DNA from: Dokdonella sp041395345
GTDB taxonomy: Bacteria; Pseudomonadota; Gammaproteobacteria; Xanthomonadales; Rhodanobacteraceae
NCBI RefSeq assembly: GCF_041395345.1
Contig: NZ_JAWLAR010000006.1
Span: 155,055-219,054, forward strand
Direction: 5' to 3'
DNA length: 64,000 nt
Shown piece by piece: positions 51,959-60,702 of this stretch (positions within the stretch are counted from its first letter, which is position 1; each line of letters begins with the position of its first letter). A program made the position numbers and the translations under genes. Below the pieces are notes generated by a model, which was given only the letters and a program-made list of their open reading frames with translations, had not been told where the DNA came from and did not search any database.

Positions 51959-54886
51959 TCAGAACGCGATGATTCGCGCTGTTCCATCCGGTGCACTGAT
52001 TCGAGCGATTGCTACGAGCAGGACGTCATCTTCGTTTGTCAATTGGGCGAGTGTCGCGAGAAGTGCGACGGCAAATGACGGTGCCTCATCGACCCAGTAG
52101 AATTGTCGAAACCAGCCAGCCAGTCCGCTGTTGACGCGCTCATTGATGCTGTCCAGAGCCTTGAAGTAGATTCTTTGGCGTACAGGGACTGAATCGAGTG
52201 TCGCTGCCTTCGCCTTGGCTGCTGAAAATGCGTCGCCGGCACTACCCATTGCTCTCAGTGAGTCCAGAAGGCCGCTTGCCAGCTGGTTTATTGCACGAAC
52301 GTTTCGATAGAGTCGAGATGCAGGAGAATCTTGTGTGGTTGACGGCAGGGGCACCCCCGTCTTTTCCTTGAAGCGCAACGATAACTGATCCTCATTCAGC
52401 CCAGCGATTTCGCCGATTTCCCTGGCGACATCTCGTGCGTCGGTACTGTTCGCCAATGCACGAAGGGTTGCGATACTAAGGTTGGCGGCGCCGACGGCTA
52501 CCAGCGCTGATCGCGCCGAGTTGAGGATGCGCTCGGCACCCTGCGTCGTTGCACTGCTGGCAATCAGCGACTGCAGCGCGAGAATGTCAAGTGAAACTGC
52601 TGAAGAAATGGTTGCCTGGAGCGGTTGGTCTCCGTAGACATCCAGTGCGTGTTCGATCGCCTCGCTCGAAAAAAGCTGTCGCGAAAAGCCAGAGGAATTA
52701 AATGACGACAGGTAATTGCTGAGCTCTTTGGGCTTCATTCTCTTGTCTTCGTAGTTGAAGTCGAATCCAAGGGTCAGTGGCAATGCGGAGCGTGGGTTGC
52801 TTAAAGCGGCCGCGAAGTCGATGCTTCCAATCATTCGTGCGCCGCTGGATTCTCCAAACGCCTTGACGCTCGTAGCGCTCGAGAAATTGCCGCTGGCAAT
52901 CGTGATCGTTCCGCTGGCGTCTACGTCGACTCTGGCTTCTGAGAGATTCGATCGCGTCCAAGCGATACCGTGACTACCAAGGTTGAGTGATAAATTGAGG
53001 CTGCGTTCACGCTTGACTGTGCTTGAGAAGATGCCCTCAATCTCACTGATTTCTTCACATTCGCGGGCTTGCTCAAGTATGTCCCACAGTGAATCGAGCC
53101 GTCCGGTTAGCAGCGAGCGGTAGAGCAATTTGGTTCGAGGAGTCATCTTCCTGATCGTGAATGCAAGTTCGACGTCGCTCGTCTCGCTCTTCGCGTACGT
53201 AGCCTTGAGAGCAAGCCCAAGCTTGATGTCGAATGCGGCGTTGAGAGCCTTGATGACCTTTGTGCGCGCTTCTTCGTAGAAGGTGAGCAACTTGATTGCT
53301 GGGGAAAGAAGATTCGTTGCGGCCTCGTTTGCCTTTGTCACTAGTGCATTGACGTTTTCTCCTATGCTGGCGAAGACAGCAAAAAGACCTTCGAGGCTTC
53401 CTGCGTTACCGTCAACGATTTCGGCGAGGTCCTCCTCAAGTTCGGATTTGATCGCTTTCAGTGGCTTGGCTAGCCAGACAGCCAGAGAATTTACGACAGC
53501 CTTCGTATCCTCTCCCTCGGTTCCAAAACGCTCAGCCAGCATCCGGCCAAGGTTCCTCGCCATTGCATTCGGGTCTTCTAGGTCACCCCAAAAAGGCGTC
53601 GCCGTATTGATTTGCTCCTTGATCTCATTCAGCAGTAGCATCTTTACGTGTGCCACTGCATCTCCCGAAGACGCACGTCCCAATAAAAGTTCGGCCAACA
53701 GCTTGATGGTCGGATCCTTCGTTCCTATGGATTTGTCCAGCTTCTCAATTAGGGTAGTACCAGGAGCACTCCATTTCTGGAGCTTTTCGAGTAGCCCACC
53801 CTGATCCGGAAGCAGGCGGTCAACGATCGGTTGTGCAATGTCGCCAAGCCCCTTGACAGACATTTCGGCGGTGAGATCAAAGCCAAACGTGCGACCGCCC
53901 TTGTCGAGTCTCGCTACACTGACGCGAATGCTCTGGTCGGGATACAAGCGCTCCACGGCAATGCGAAACTGTCCGGACCTCGACCAGCCGACAGACAAGC
54001 CAGCACCAACCTTTGCATCTGCCGAGATGTTTGCTCCGTTGTAGGAATTGGTGCCGGCATAGGCCCAGGTGTAGCCAGCAGCAATCGAAGCGGAAAGATC
54101 CAAGCGGCCCGATGCATCGAGCGAGAATCTTCTGAGGCCGCGCCACTCGCCGGTTGTGCTCGGCTGCGACAACTGCCGGCCTACGCTTTCCAGATCCCAG
54201 GGCGTTACCAAATCAGAGATGCTATCGACCAGAGCTCCAACAATCGTTGTTTCCGATGGCCATTGGTAGTAAGCGTTTAGGGCCATGGCGGCTCCGGTAC
54301 CAGCCTTTCCGTTCGCACTACCGCCATTGAAGGGAACCTTGAAAGAGCCCTCAACGTCTACGGTCCCTGCGATTGATGCCTTCAGGATCGCGTCACTTGC
54401 AGGAAATGCGAGTGGCGGTCGAAGCCCGGCTTGTGACGCTTTGAGAACGTCCAAAGTAGCGCTGAATCCCATACCACCTTTTGCGGCGAACGTGACATCT
54501 CCGTTCTTGATTGCGAATTTCTTGCTGCTTTCCAGTTCGTAGATAAGTGACGATTGCGCATCCCGAAGCTTGCGGGGCACTGGCATTTTTTTTTCGCCTT
54601 GCGTGTCAAGCAGAAAATTGCCAACAGGTCCCTCCAGCAAGCCCTTCAGAAATGTACTGTTGGTGGAGAACTGAGTGACCGCGCTTTCGAGCAACTGGCC
54701 GAACTTGGAGTTCGACTTTCCGTTGTTGTTCAAATGATCCCACAGTTGTAGAAGCGCGCCGTCGATACTGCTTCCTTGCTTGGAGGATATATGACTTAGT
54801 ACATCAGACAAAGGGGTGCTGCCATTCAGTTCGAAGCCCTCTCCGTCCGGCATTTTTACGATCAGGCCGCCATTTGAGTTCGACAT
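51959..54886 (-). CDS. Unrecognised 975-aa protein in the island
   Basis: No family recognised. The N-terminal about 100 residues are polar (IVKMPDGEGFELNGSTPLSD). Residues about 130-370 are beta-rich with alternating patterns (GDVTFAAKGGMGFSATLD; LDLSASIAAGYTWAYAGTNS; DAKVGAGLSVGWSRSGQF). Residues about 370-580 are helical; about 580-740 again beta-rich (SLNLSLNLGSHGIAWTRSNL); the remainder is helical and Ala-rich, ending VAIARISAPDGTARIIAF. No signal peptide or membrane helix. Moderate GC (30/60 in line 53281). Co-transcribed with the peptidoglycan hydrolase and divergent from the XRE regulator. May be a structural or toxin-like protein; function unknown. Confidence 0.75.
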   Translation of the reverse strand: MSNSNGGLIVKMPDGEGFELNGSTPLSDVLSHISSKQGSSIDGALLQLWDHLNNNGKSNSKFGQLLESAVTQFSTNSTFLKGLLEGPVGNFLLDTQGEKKMPVPRKLRDAQSSLIYELESSKKFAIKNGDVTFAAKGGMGFSATLDVLKASQAGLRPPLAFPASDAILKASIAGTVDVEGSFKVPFNGGSANGKAGTGAAMALNAYYQWPSETTIVGALVDSISDLVTPWDLESVGRQLSQPSTTGEWRGLRRFSLDASGRLDLSASIAAGYTWAYAGTNSYNGANISADAKVGAGLSVGWSRSGQFRIAVERLYPDQSIRVSVARLDKGGRTFGFDLTAEMSVKGLGDIAQPIVDRLLPDQGGLLEKLQKWSAPGTTLIEKLDKSIGTKDPTIKLLAELLLGRASSGDAVAHVKMLLLNEIKEQINTATPFWGDLEDPNAMARNLGRMLAERFGTEGEDTKAVVNSLAVWLAKPLKAIKSELEEDLAEIVDGNAGSLEGLFAVFASIGENVNALVTKANEAATNLLSPAIKLLTFYEEARTKVIKALNAAFDIKLGLALKATYAKSETSDVELAFTIRKMTPRTKLLYRSLLTGRLDSLWDILEQARECEEISEIEGIFSSTVKRERSLNLSLNLGSHGIAWTRSNLSEARVDVDASGTITIASGNFSSATSVKAFGESSGARMIGSIDFAAALSNPRSALPLTLGFDFNYEDKRMKPKELSNYLSSFNSSGFSRQLFSSEAIEHALDVYGDQPLQATISSAVSLDILALQSLIASSATTQGAERILNSARSALVAVGAANLSIATLRALANSTDARDVAREIGEIAGLNEDQLSLRFKEKTGVPLPSTTQDSPASRLYRNVRAINQLASGLLDSLRAMGSAGDAFSAAKAKAATLDSVPVRQRIYFKALDSINERVNSGLAGWFRQFYWVDEAPSFAVALLATLAQLTNEDDVLLVAIARISAPDGTARIIAF

Positions 54887-55303
54887 GCTTTCCTATCCTG
54901 TCGTCTTGGAGCTTTCGAGAAACGCGAAGATTGGGGTCCAGTGATTCGTGTTGGATGAAGGCAGAAAGCAATGTCGCATACACTCGATAGCAAGCTATAT
55001 GTCCGATCCCACAGGTGATCGATTGCGCGATGAGTGACTACGAATCCGGGGGCGCCCGCTCAAGAGCTAAAAGATAAATATGAAGTGGGTTAAGTGATGT
55101 ATTGGTTGATCTTCCTGTTCCCGATCTCGATGATGCCTGGATTCCGATAAATGAAAAATAGCGCATAGTGATGGCAGCATTAGAGTCACTTAATAGGCGT
55201 TCTTTAATGCGCAGCGCTTTATAGATATGGGGAACTAACTCAGGTAGACTGAGTAATGCTAGTAAGCTTTGCTGGATGCTAAGCAGGGCTTAAGTGAGGA
55301 CCA
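54887..55303. other. 417-bp AT-rich divergent regulatory region
   Basis: No gene. Contains the palindrome ATAGC-AA-GCTAT at 54987-54998 near the 975-aa gene and ACTCAG-gtaga-CTGAGT at 55238-55254 near the XRE gene. Should hold promoters for both divergent units; none matches consensus well. Confidence 0.6.
55238..55254. promoter_or_regulatory. Candidate XRE operator
   Basis: Inverted repeat ACTCAG-(5)-CTGAGT, 17 bp, 49 bp upstream of the XRE-family start. Length and symmetry suit a Cro/CI-type dimer. Autoregulation is inferred. Confidence 0.4.
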
Positions 55304-55696
55304 ATGGCTATCCCGAAGCGTCGTCTTTCCGACAAGGCATTTTCCGGATCCCTTCCGGTTAGGATCCGGCATTCGAGGCGTCTCGGGAAATTGACTCAGG
55401 CAGCGCTTGCAAAGGCTATTGGCGTGCAACCTAGCGCAGTGGCCCAGTGGGAACTGCCGAATGGCACATCACCCACGGTTTCACACCTGCTGAGCGTTGC
55501 AGATGCTTGCTGCGTAGCGTTCGAGTGGCTGGCGACGGGAAGGGGTGTCGCCGGTGCCCAGCCGTCAGAAATCGCTGCTGTAGATAGCAGCTCATTCGCA
55601 GCGGATCACCTTGAGGAACGACTGTTGCTGGCTTTTCGCAGGGTTCCTTCCCGCAAGCGAGAAACGTTCGTCGCCTGGATGGAATCGTTTTTCTAG
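55304..55696 (+). CDS. XRE-family (Cro/CI-type) transcriptional regulator
   Basis: 130 aa. HTH_3 domain at residues about 18-75 (LPVRIRHSRRLGKLTQAALAK, then IGVQPSAVAQWELPNGTSPT); the C-terminal part (HLEERLLLAFRRVPSRKRET) is typical of prophage- or island-borne regulators. GTGAGG lies 5 nt before the ATG. It diverges from the 975-aa/hydrolase operon and probably controls it and itself. Confidence 0.88.
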   Translation: MAIPKRRLSDKAFSGSLPVRIRHSRRLGKLTQAALAKAIGVQPSAVAQWELPNGTSPTVSHLLSVADACCVAFEWLATGRGVAGAQPSEIAAVDSSSFAADHLEERLLLAFRRVPSRKRETFVAWMESFF

Positions 55697-55802
55697 GTGT
55701 GGCCGACGGGGTGCCACTAGGTTGAAGCGTAGTGGCCTGCTTCCAGAAAGACTACGCTTTCCGTCCTTCTTCCTGCTGAACCGAGCTATAGACCCCACAA
55801 TT

Positions 55803-55925
55803 GATGACACGAACTAACCGCCTCAGAGAAGTCCACGCTATCGGCATGTTCCAGCGTCAGGTCATTGATCCGAAAAGCGGCGTGGAACTGCTCGCGTGGC
55901 AGGTTCCGTGTCGATCAGACCAACC
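55803..55925 (-). pseudogene. Decayed duplicate of the 3' end of the DUF4105 gene
   Basis: About 115 bp match 56919-57035, the 3' end of the DUF4105 gene, in the same orientation. In the best 98 bp there are about ten mismatches plus one indel. The rest of the gene is absent. It directly abuts the stop of the 2OG-Fe(II) oxygenase gene at 55926 and marks the right edge of the island. Confidence 0.85.
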
Positions 55926-56618
55926 TCAAGCCTGCTCGCTACGTTGGAACAGTATCCATGACGTGGCGATGTACTTGTCGCGGTTTTTTGGCATGTTGCC
56001 GCGGTGGGTGTGGGTGAACGCTGTCGGGGCGATCAGCAGGGCGCCGGTCTTCGGTGCGATTTTGCGATGCTGGTAGTAGAACTCGGTTTCGCCTTCGTCA
56101 AATTCGTCGTTGAGGTAAACCGTCCAAAGTAGCGAGCGGTGCAGCGTCTCGAAGCGGTCCGCCTTCGGCGCCAGTTCGCAATGCCAGCGCGGATAACCAC
56201 CCTCGTCGGCGATATATTTCTGAAGGTTTATGTTGCCGGGACGGAACACTTTCGCCACCACGGCACGCAGCGTGTCGTCCGGCAGCGCTGCTACAGCTTC
56301 CGGATCAAGTGCCCTCCTTACGCCGGTCGCAGGGTCGACGAGGTTCAACCAGTGCGGGCCGAGAATTGCATACGCGTACTTGCGCACGTACTGCAGCAAG
56401 CCGGCGAGCATCGCGTCGTTCAATGCCCGCTCTTCGGCCGCCCACTGTGGCTTCCCGGCGAGGCCAATGTCCCAGCTGTTCTTGTGGCTGACATCGACGC
56501 CGCTGCCGGTGCTGCCGCGCTTTGCTTCCGCACTGGCGTCGAAGCGCTGGATGAGCGACGTGCAGATCTCGCGCGGCAGTGCGTTTTCGTAGACTTCAAT
56601 GAAATCGTGATGGCTCAT
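55926..56618 (-). CDS. 2OG-Fe(II) oxygenase (prolyl 4-hydroxylase-like)
   Basis: 230 aa. Double-stranded beta-helix dioxygenase pattern: WHCE as the H-x-D/E iron motif (Glu where Asp is commoner), LLWTVYLNDEFDEGETEFYY, PKTGALLIAP, distal His in FTHTHRGN and the 2OG-binding basic residue in KNRDKYIATSW. ATG 56618 (MSHHDF) is preferred over TTG 56642. Substrate unknown; proteins of this type hydroxylate protein prolines or small molecules. The 295 bp up to the DUF4105 gene contain no gene. Confidence 0.82.
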   Translation of the reverse strand: MSHHDFIEVYENALPREICTSLIQRFDASAEAKRGSTGSGVDVSHKNSWDIGLAGKPQWAAEERALNDAMLAGLLQYVRKYAYAILGPHWLNLVDPATGVRRALDPEAVAALPDDTLRAVVAKVFRPGNINLQKYIADEGGYPRWHCELAPKADRFETLHRSLLWTVYLNDEFDEGETEFYYQHRKIAPKTGALLIAPTAFTHTHRGNMPKNRDKYIATSWILFQRSEQA

Positions 56619-56913
56619 GGAATGGCTGCTTTGCAGGAGCAAAGGCGAATGCTAACCCAGCGTCGACGCTATCAGAAACGTTTCAGGGGGATCGGATGCC
56701 GGTTGAATGCCTGGGCGCGCCAGTCAGTCTGGGGCCGATCAATCTTTTCGACCGGCATGTCCGGCGAGGCCTATCGTCAGTTCGTCAGTAGGGCTTGGGG
56801 CAGGTCTACCTATGTACCCGATGGCCAAGACTCGGTCAGGTTGCGATTTCCTCGGCGTACAAGAGGGACACACTGACCAGACAGTTTCGACGTTTTTTGC
56901 AATCTAGCCGGGC

Positions 56914-57762
56914 TCACTTCAGACGCGAACGAATTGCCTCGGAGAAGTCCGCGTTGTCGGCATGTTCCAGCGCCAGATCATTGATCCGAAAAGCGGAGCG
57001 GAACTGCTCGCGGGGCAGGTCCGTGTCGATCAGGCCGAGGTCATAGGCCAGATCGTCCGAGTATGCCGGCAGCATGATCTTGTAGCTGTAGGGAATGGGC
57101 TCCGGCGCGATGAGGCTGACATGATCAACGATGTTGCTGGTACAGGTGCTGGTGAGCGTGTTGTAGAACTCCGGCTGCAGTGCGAGTGCATTGGCGCGTT
57201 CCAGCATTGAGACGAACAGCGCTCGCGCCGCGGCCTGGGTCGCGCGCATGGGGTAGAAGTACACGTCGTCGTGACGGTGGTTGGCGCGCAGGCCGATCAG
57301 GTCGCGTTCGTCACCGACGATGTAGGTCAGCTCATACTGGCGCAAGAGTCCAAGCAGCGGCGAGAAGGATTCGCCCCGCTCCTTGCGGATCTCGACCGAG
57401 ATGGCTACATATTCGCCATTGCCGAAGCCGAAGCTCAGGAACGTGTGCGCCGGTCCGCGCCACGTGGCAAAGGGTTCGACGATATACCAGACCGATTCCA
57501 GTTTACGCAGGTCGTAGGTGCGATCTTCCCAGTGCACATCGAAGTCTGTCGTCGATCGATAGTAGGCGTTTCGCACGTTACGCACGCGCACGCTGTCGCC
57601 GGAAAATTCCGCGGTCGCAAGGCGCTGTTGATCAGGTGACCAGTCGCGTTCGTTCGAAGGGTGCAGCAATAGAACCAGCAGCACGTAGCTGACGATGGCG
57701 GCAGCAGCGAGCACCAGCAGGCTGCGGCGAATAAGGTGGCGGCGACGTTTGAGTGCGGTCAT
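56914..57762 (-). CDS. DUF4105 family membrane-anchored protein
   Basis: 282 aa. N-terminal membrane helix (SLLVLAAAAIVSYVLLVLLL), then the DUF4105 (Lnb N-terminal periplasmic-like) domain: VRNVRNAYYRSTTDFDVHWEDR, HTFLSFGFGNGEYVAISVEIRKE, RHDDVYFYPMRA and YNTLTSTCTSNIVDHV. The conserved His/Cys of these motifs suggest a papain-like or lipid-modifying fold, but the activity is unproved. A shortened copy of its 3' end lies at 55803. Confidence 0.88.
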   Translation of the reverse strand: MTALKRRRHLIRRSLLVLAAAAIVSYVLLVLLLHPSNERDWSPDQQRLATAEFSGDSVRVRNVRNAYYRSTTDFDVHWEDRTYDLRKLESVWYIVEPFATWRGPAHTFLSFGFGNGEYVAISVEIRKERGESFSPLLGLLRQYELTYIVGDERDLIGLRANHRHDDVYFYPMRATQAAARALFVSMLERANALALQPEFYNTLTSTCTSNIVDHVSLIAPEPIPYSYKIMLPAYSDDLAYDLGLIDTDLPREQFRSAFRINDLALEHADNADFSEAIRSRLK

Positions 57763-58154
57763 GTGCCTGCCATGGTAAACGGAGTCGGGTCGAAGTTTGT
57801 GCTTTGGGGCAAGCCTGGGCTGTCGACACACGGACCAACGTGGAGTGGCTTGGCCAAGCGCCGGGTCTGACCAGGTCGGCTACCTGGCGTTGCGTGGTTG
57901 CACCCGTGAAAGGCAAACAGCGGGAGGACCCGCTCATGGGCACGCCAGCGAGCCCGGGGTGAGGGCGTTTCATTGGGTTTTTCCAAAGCGGAATGACCGA
58001 CCCAAAAGGCCACAACGCGTTGCCTTGGCGATGTCTCGTTTCGCGCATCAGTTCTGCGCCCCCTGCATGGGGCACGATTCGGTACGGACCGAAACATCCC
58101 TGGTCACTGAGAATGCAGAGTAGCTCGGTCGCCAGGCGGGAGTGATCCACCATC
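57763..58154. other. 392-bp gap, no convincing gene
   Basis: Divergent region between the DUF4105 gene and the NIPSNAP operon. One hairpin AGCGGG-(4)-CCCGCT at 57919-57934. Frames on both strands are open but lack motifs and good starts. It must hold promoters for both sides. Confidence 0.6.
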
Positions 58155-58493
58155 ATGTCCATCACGTGCTTCATCCGTTATCAGCTGGATCCATTTCAAC
58201 GCGCAGCGTTCAAGCGCTACGCGGAAACCTGGGGCCATGTCATTCCACGTTGTGGTGGCCACCTAGTCGGCTATTTCCTGCCTCACGAGGGCAGCAACGA
58301 CATAGCGTGGGGCCTGATCCGCTTCGACGGCATGGCCGCCTACGAACGCTATCGGGCCCGGTTGAAGGCCGACCCGGAGGCGTGTGCCAATTTCGAAATG
58401 GCGAATACACAGCGATTCATTCTGCGCGAGGAACGTACCTGGCTCGAGGATGTGGCCAGCGCGTGTGACCAGCCACGGCAGGTGGCTCCATGA
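58155..58493 (+). CDS. NIPSNAP family protein
   Basis: 112 aa dimeric ferredoxin-like alpha+beta barrel protein. Pattern MSITCFIRYQLDPFQRAAFK, then HVIPRCGGHLVGYFLPHEG and WGLIRFDGMAAYERYRARL is characteristic of NIPSNAP. Function unknown in bacteria; relatives can be small-molecule binding or monooxygenase-like. Overlaps the next gene by ATGA. Confidence 0.9.
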   Translation: MSITCFIRYQLDPFQRAAFKRYAETWGHVIPRCGGHLVGYFLPHEGSNDIAWGLIRFDGMAAYERYRARLKADPEACANFEMANTQRFILREERTWLEDVASACDQPRQVAP

Positions 58494-58834
58494 TCGCCGT
58501 CATCTTCGAGCTGGAGCCCTGCGAGGGAGCAACCGATCGATACTTCGAACTGGCCGCCGAGTTGCGTCCGGCGCTGGAGGCGATGGAAGGGTTCATCTCG
58601 GTAGAACGGTTCGAGAGCGTAACCAGCAAGGGCCGCTATTTGTCGTTGAGCTTCTGGCGTGATGAGGCGGCCGTGCGAGCCTGGCGTTGTCACGGCTTGC
58701 ACCGGGGCGCCCAACAGGAGGGACGGAGTTCGGTATTGGCCCGCTATCGTTTGCGCGTAGCCCATGTCGTTCGCGACTACGGGTTGCTGGATCGCGGGGA
58801 GGTTCCCAGCGATTCCCTGTCTGCTCTAATGTAA
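58490..58834 (+). CDS. Antibiotic biosynthesis monooxygenase (ABM) domain protein
   Basis: 114 aa. MIAVIFELEPCEGATDRYFE, MEGFISVERFESVTSKGRYLS and LSFWRDEAAVRAWR follow the ABM fold, used by heme-degrading and quinone-modifying monooxygenases. No iron or heme ligand can be fixed from the motif. ATGA overlap with the NIPSNAP gene and 4 bp before the ArsR gene: a three-gene operon. Confidence 0.88.
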   Translation: MIAVIFELEPCEGATDRYFELAAELRPALEAMEGFISVERFESVTSKGRYLSLSFWRDEAAVRAWRCHGLHRGAQQEGRSSVLARYRLRVAHVVRDYGLLDRGEVPSDSLSALM

Positions 58835-58838
58835 GGCC

Positions 58839-59546
58839 ATGACAGCACCTCACGAACCCAGACTTGCGCGTGTTGCGGCGATGATCGCCGATCCCGCGCG
58901 TTCTCGGATCCTGTCGTATCTGCTGTCCGGTGAATATGCCAGTGCGGGCGAGCTCGCCAGGGCAGCGTCGATAACGCCGGCGACCGCAAGCGGCCACCTG
59001 GTCAAGCTGATGGATGCGAGCTTTGTCGTGTGCGAGCCTCGTGGCCGGCACCGCTACTATCGTCTCGCGGATGCTGACGTGGCTCATGCGCTCGAAGCGC
59101 TGGCCCTGGTGGCCGAACGCGATTGTCATGATCGTGAGTGGCGCCACCCCGATCGTCAGTGCCTTCGCTTTGCCCGCTGTTGTTACGGCCACCTGGCTGG
59201 CAGCCTGGCGGTGAAGCTATTCGACGCATTGAAGAGCGACGGGTGCCTGCAATCGTCTGGCGACGGATTCGAGCTTACCGATGCAGGGCACCGTTGGTTG
59301 TCGGCCCTCGGCTTGCAGGTGAATCCGCCGAATGCTCGTCGGCGATTCGCGTACCCCTGTCTTGACTGGTCTGAAAGAAGGGACCACCTTGCGGGTCAAC
59401 TGGCTGATGAGATTTTCCAGCATTTCAGCGCTTGCGGTTGGCTGCGCCGCGGTCAGGGACGCGCCATTGAACTCACGGCGCGGGGCAGGCTGGATCTGCT
59501 TCCTGTTTTAAAGCGAGCCGTCGCGCCGGCAAACGACGGTGCCTGA
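58839..59546 (+). CDS. ArsR-family transcriptional regulator
   Basis: 235 aa. N-terminal winged helix (MIADPARSRILSYLLSGEYA; ITPATASGHLVKLMDASFVV) and a longer C-terminal region with CHDREW, RHPDRQCLRFARCCYGHLAG and YPCLDWSERRDHLAGQLADE. The Cys/His-rich stretches are typical of this ArsR subgroup and may bind metal or sense redox. Likely regulator of the NIPSNAP/ABM genes in front of it. Confidence 0.9.
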   Translation: MTAPHEPRLARVAAMIADPARSRILSYLLSGEYASAGELARAASITPATASGHLVKLMDASFVVCEPRGRHRYYRLADADVAHALEALALVAERDCHDREWRHPDRQCLRFARCCYGHLAGSLAVKLFDALKSDGCLQSSGDGFELTDAGHRWLSALGLQVNPPNARRRFAYPCLDWSERRDHLAGQLADEIFQHFSACGWLRRGQGRAIELTARGRLDLLPVLKRAVAPANDGA

Positions 59547-59561
59547 GAGCGCCATAGCCAA

Positions 59562-60314
59562 CTACTGGGCTTTGTCGGTCGCCATGGTCGTTGCTGCTGC
59601 CGCTTGCAACCCGGTATCGCTTCCTCCCACCACAACGTCGCAGGCTGCCTGGTTCGTACAAGCGAGATGGATGCCCTGGCAAACACTCGGTGCGGCAGCT
59701 TGAGACCAGAAGACATCAGGTTTCGCGGGATTGTCGCCTTGTGAATCGCGGTCGAACCATTCAATCCTGAGCATGCCGTCGGTGTCCGCCACGACATTGG
59801 GAAGGTTGCTTTCGCTGAGATGGACAATTCCGCCTGTCGAAACCTCTGCGGCGTCCGAGCCTTCCACATCGGTCAGTTGAAAGATGATTCCATTCGGATC
59901 ATCCGGGGCTGTTGAAGAAAACAGGATCATGGAATCCGAAGGCCGAGCCGGTGCGAGTGAGCTGACGGATGCATCGACGGAAGCGCCGGTCATGGCATTG
60001 CCGGCACCAATGTTCAGGTAGACGACCGCATTTCCCGGCGCGTAGTTGAAGTAGGTGCCGCTGGATGTCCTGCCCGCGGGAGACAGGCATGCCGCATTCG
60101 GCCCAGCGGGATGCGCCGGTACAGCATCCGATGGCAGCGGCACCGGGACCGTCGCACCAACCGATGGGTCGCGTGCGGCAAATCTGCCGCCCGCTGCCAT
60201 TGCAACCGACGTCGCGCATGCGCAAAGCAGGGCAAGAAGGCCGGCGCCCGTCAGCAATCGCCTGGCAATGGAAGAACCCCGGTGGCCGGTGACATCGATA
60301 ACGTGCTCGATCAC
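59562..60314 (-). CDS. Secreted protein of unknown function
   Basis: 250 aa. Signal peptide (LLTGAGLLALLCACATSVAMA), then a low-homology beta-type domain (GTYFNYAPGNAVVYLNIGAG; SSLAPARPSDSMILFSST; IIFQLTDVEGSDAAE) with three C-terminal cysteines (SVCQGIHLACTNQAACD). No family recognised. Convergent with the ArsR gene, 15 bp between stops. No GFE tail. Confidence 0.7.
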   Translation of the reverse strand: MIEHVIDVTGHRGSSIARRLLTGAGLLALLCACATSVAMAAGGRFAARDPSVGATVPVPLPSDAVPAHPAGPNAACLSPAGRTSSGTYFNYAPGNAVVYLNIGAGNAMTGASVDASVSSLAPARPSDSMILFSSTAPDDPNGIIFQLTDVEGSDAAEVSTGGIVHLSESNLPNVVADTDGMLRIEWFDRDSQGDNPAKPDVFWSQAAAPSVCQGIHLACTNQAACDVVVGGSDTGLQAAAATTMATDKAQ

Positions 60315-60702
60315 GATGCATCTCCAGAAAGGAAAGGTTTGCTGCGTGTGGCGACAGAAACACCATCCGACGTCGCGTTTGAGCTTTCACACTATTGCGC
60401 TCGCTTGCCCAGGTCTTCGGCGCAAGGCTCAAGCACACGCCATGGGCGTCGGTTCAGGCCGAACCGAAGAAGAATGAGGAGTTTCGTGGTTCCGATGCTC
60501 AGCGCTTCTCGCAGCGATGCAACCAAATCCCGCTCCAGGGCGCACTCACCACAAGCGTGTGTGCGGAGATTCAGGAATCTAGTGTACGAAAGGCCCGCTT
60601 TCACTTACCTTTGCACTTTTGCAACATAGGACGTGCAAAACCTGCCCCTTGCTTCGATCGCATTTTCACGCCGGCATCCGCCTGTCAGAGCCCTGAGGAA
60701 AC
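60315..60702. other. 388-bp divergent region with inverted repeat
   Basis: Between two secreted-protein genes. Contains TTTTGCA-(10)-TGCAAAA at 60617-60640, 63 bp before ATG 60703, a possible regulator site. No gene convincing. Confidence 0.5.

Noticed and set aside
57632..58174. 180-codon minus-strand frame between the DUF4105 and NIPSNAP genes
   Set aside because: Overlaps the start of the DUF4105 gene in another frame and shows no motif or good start.
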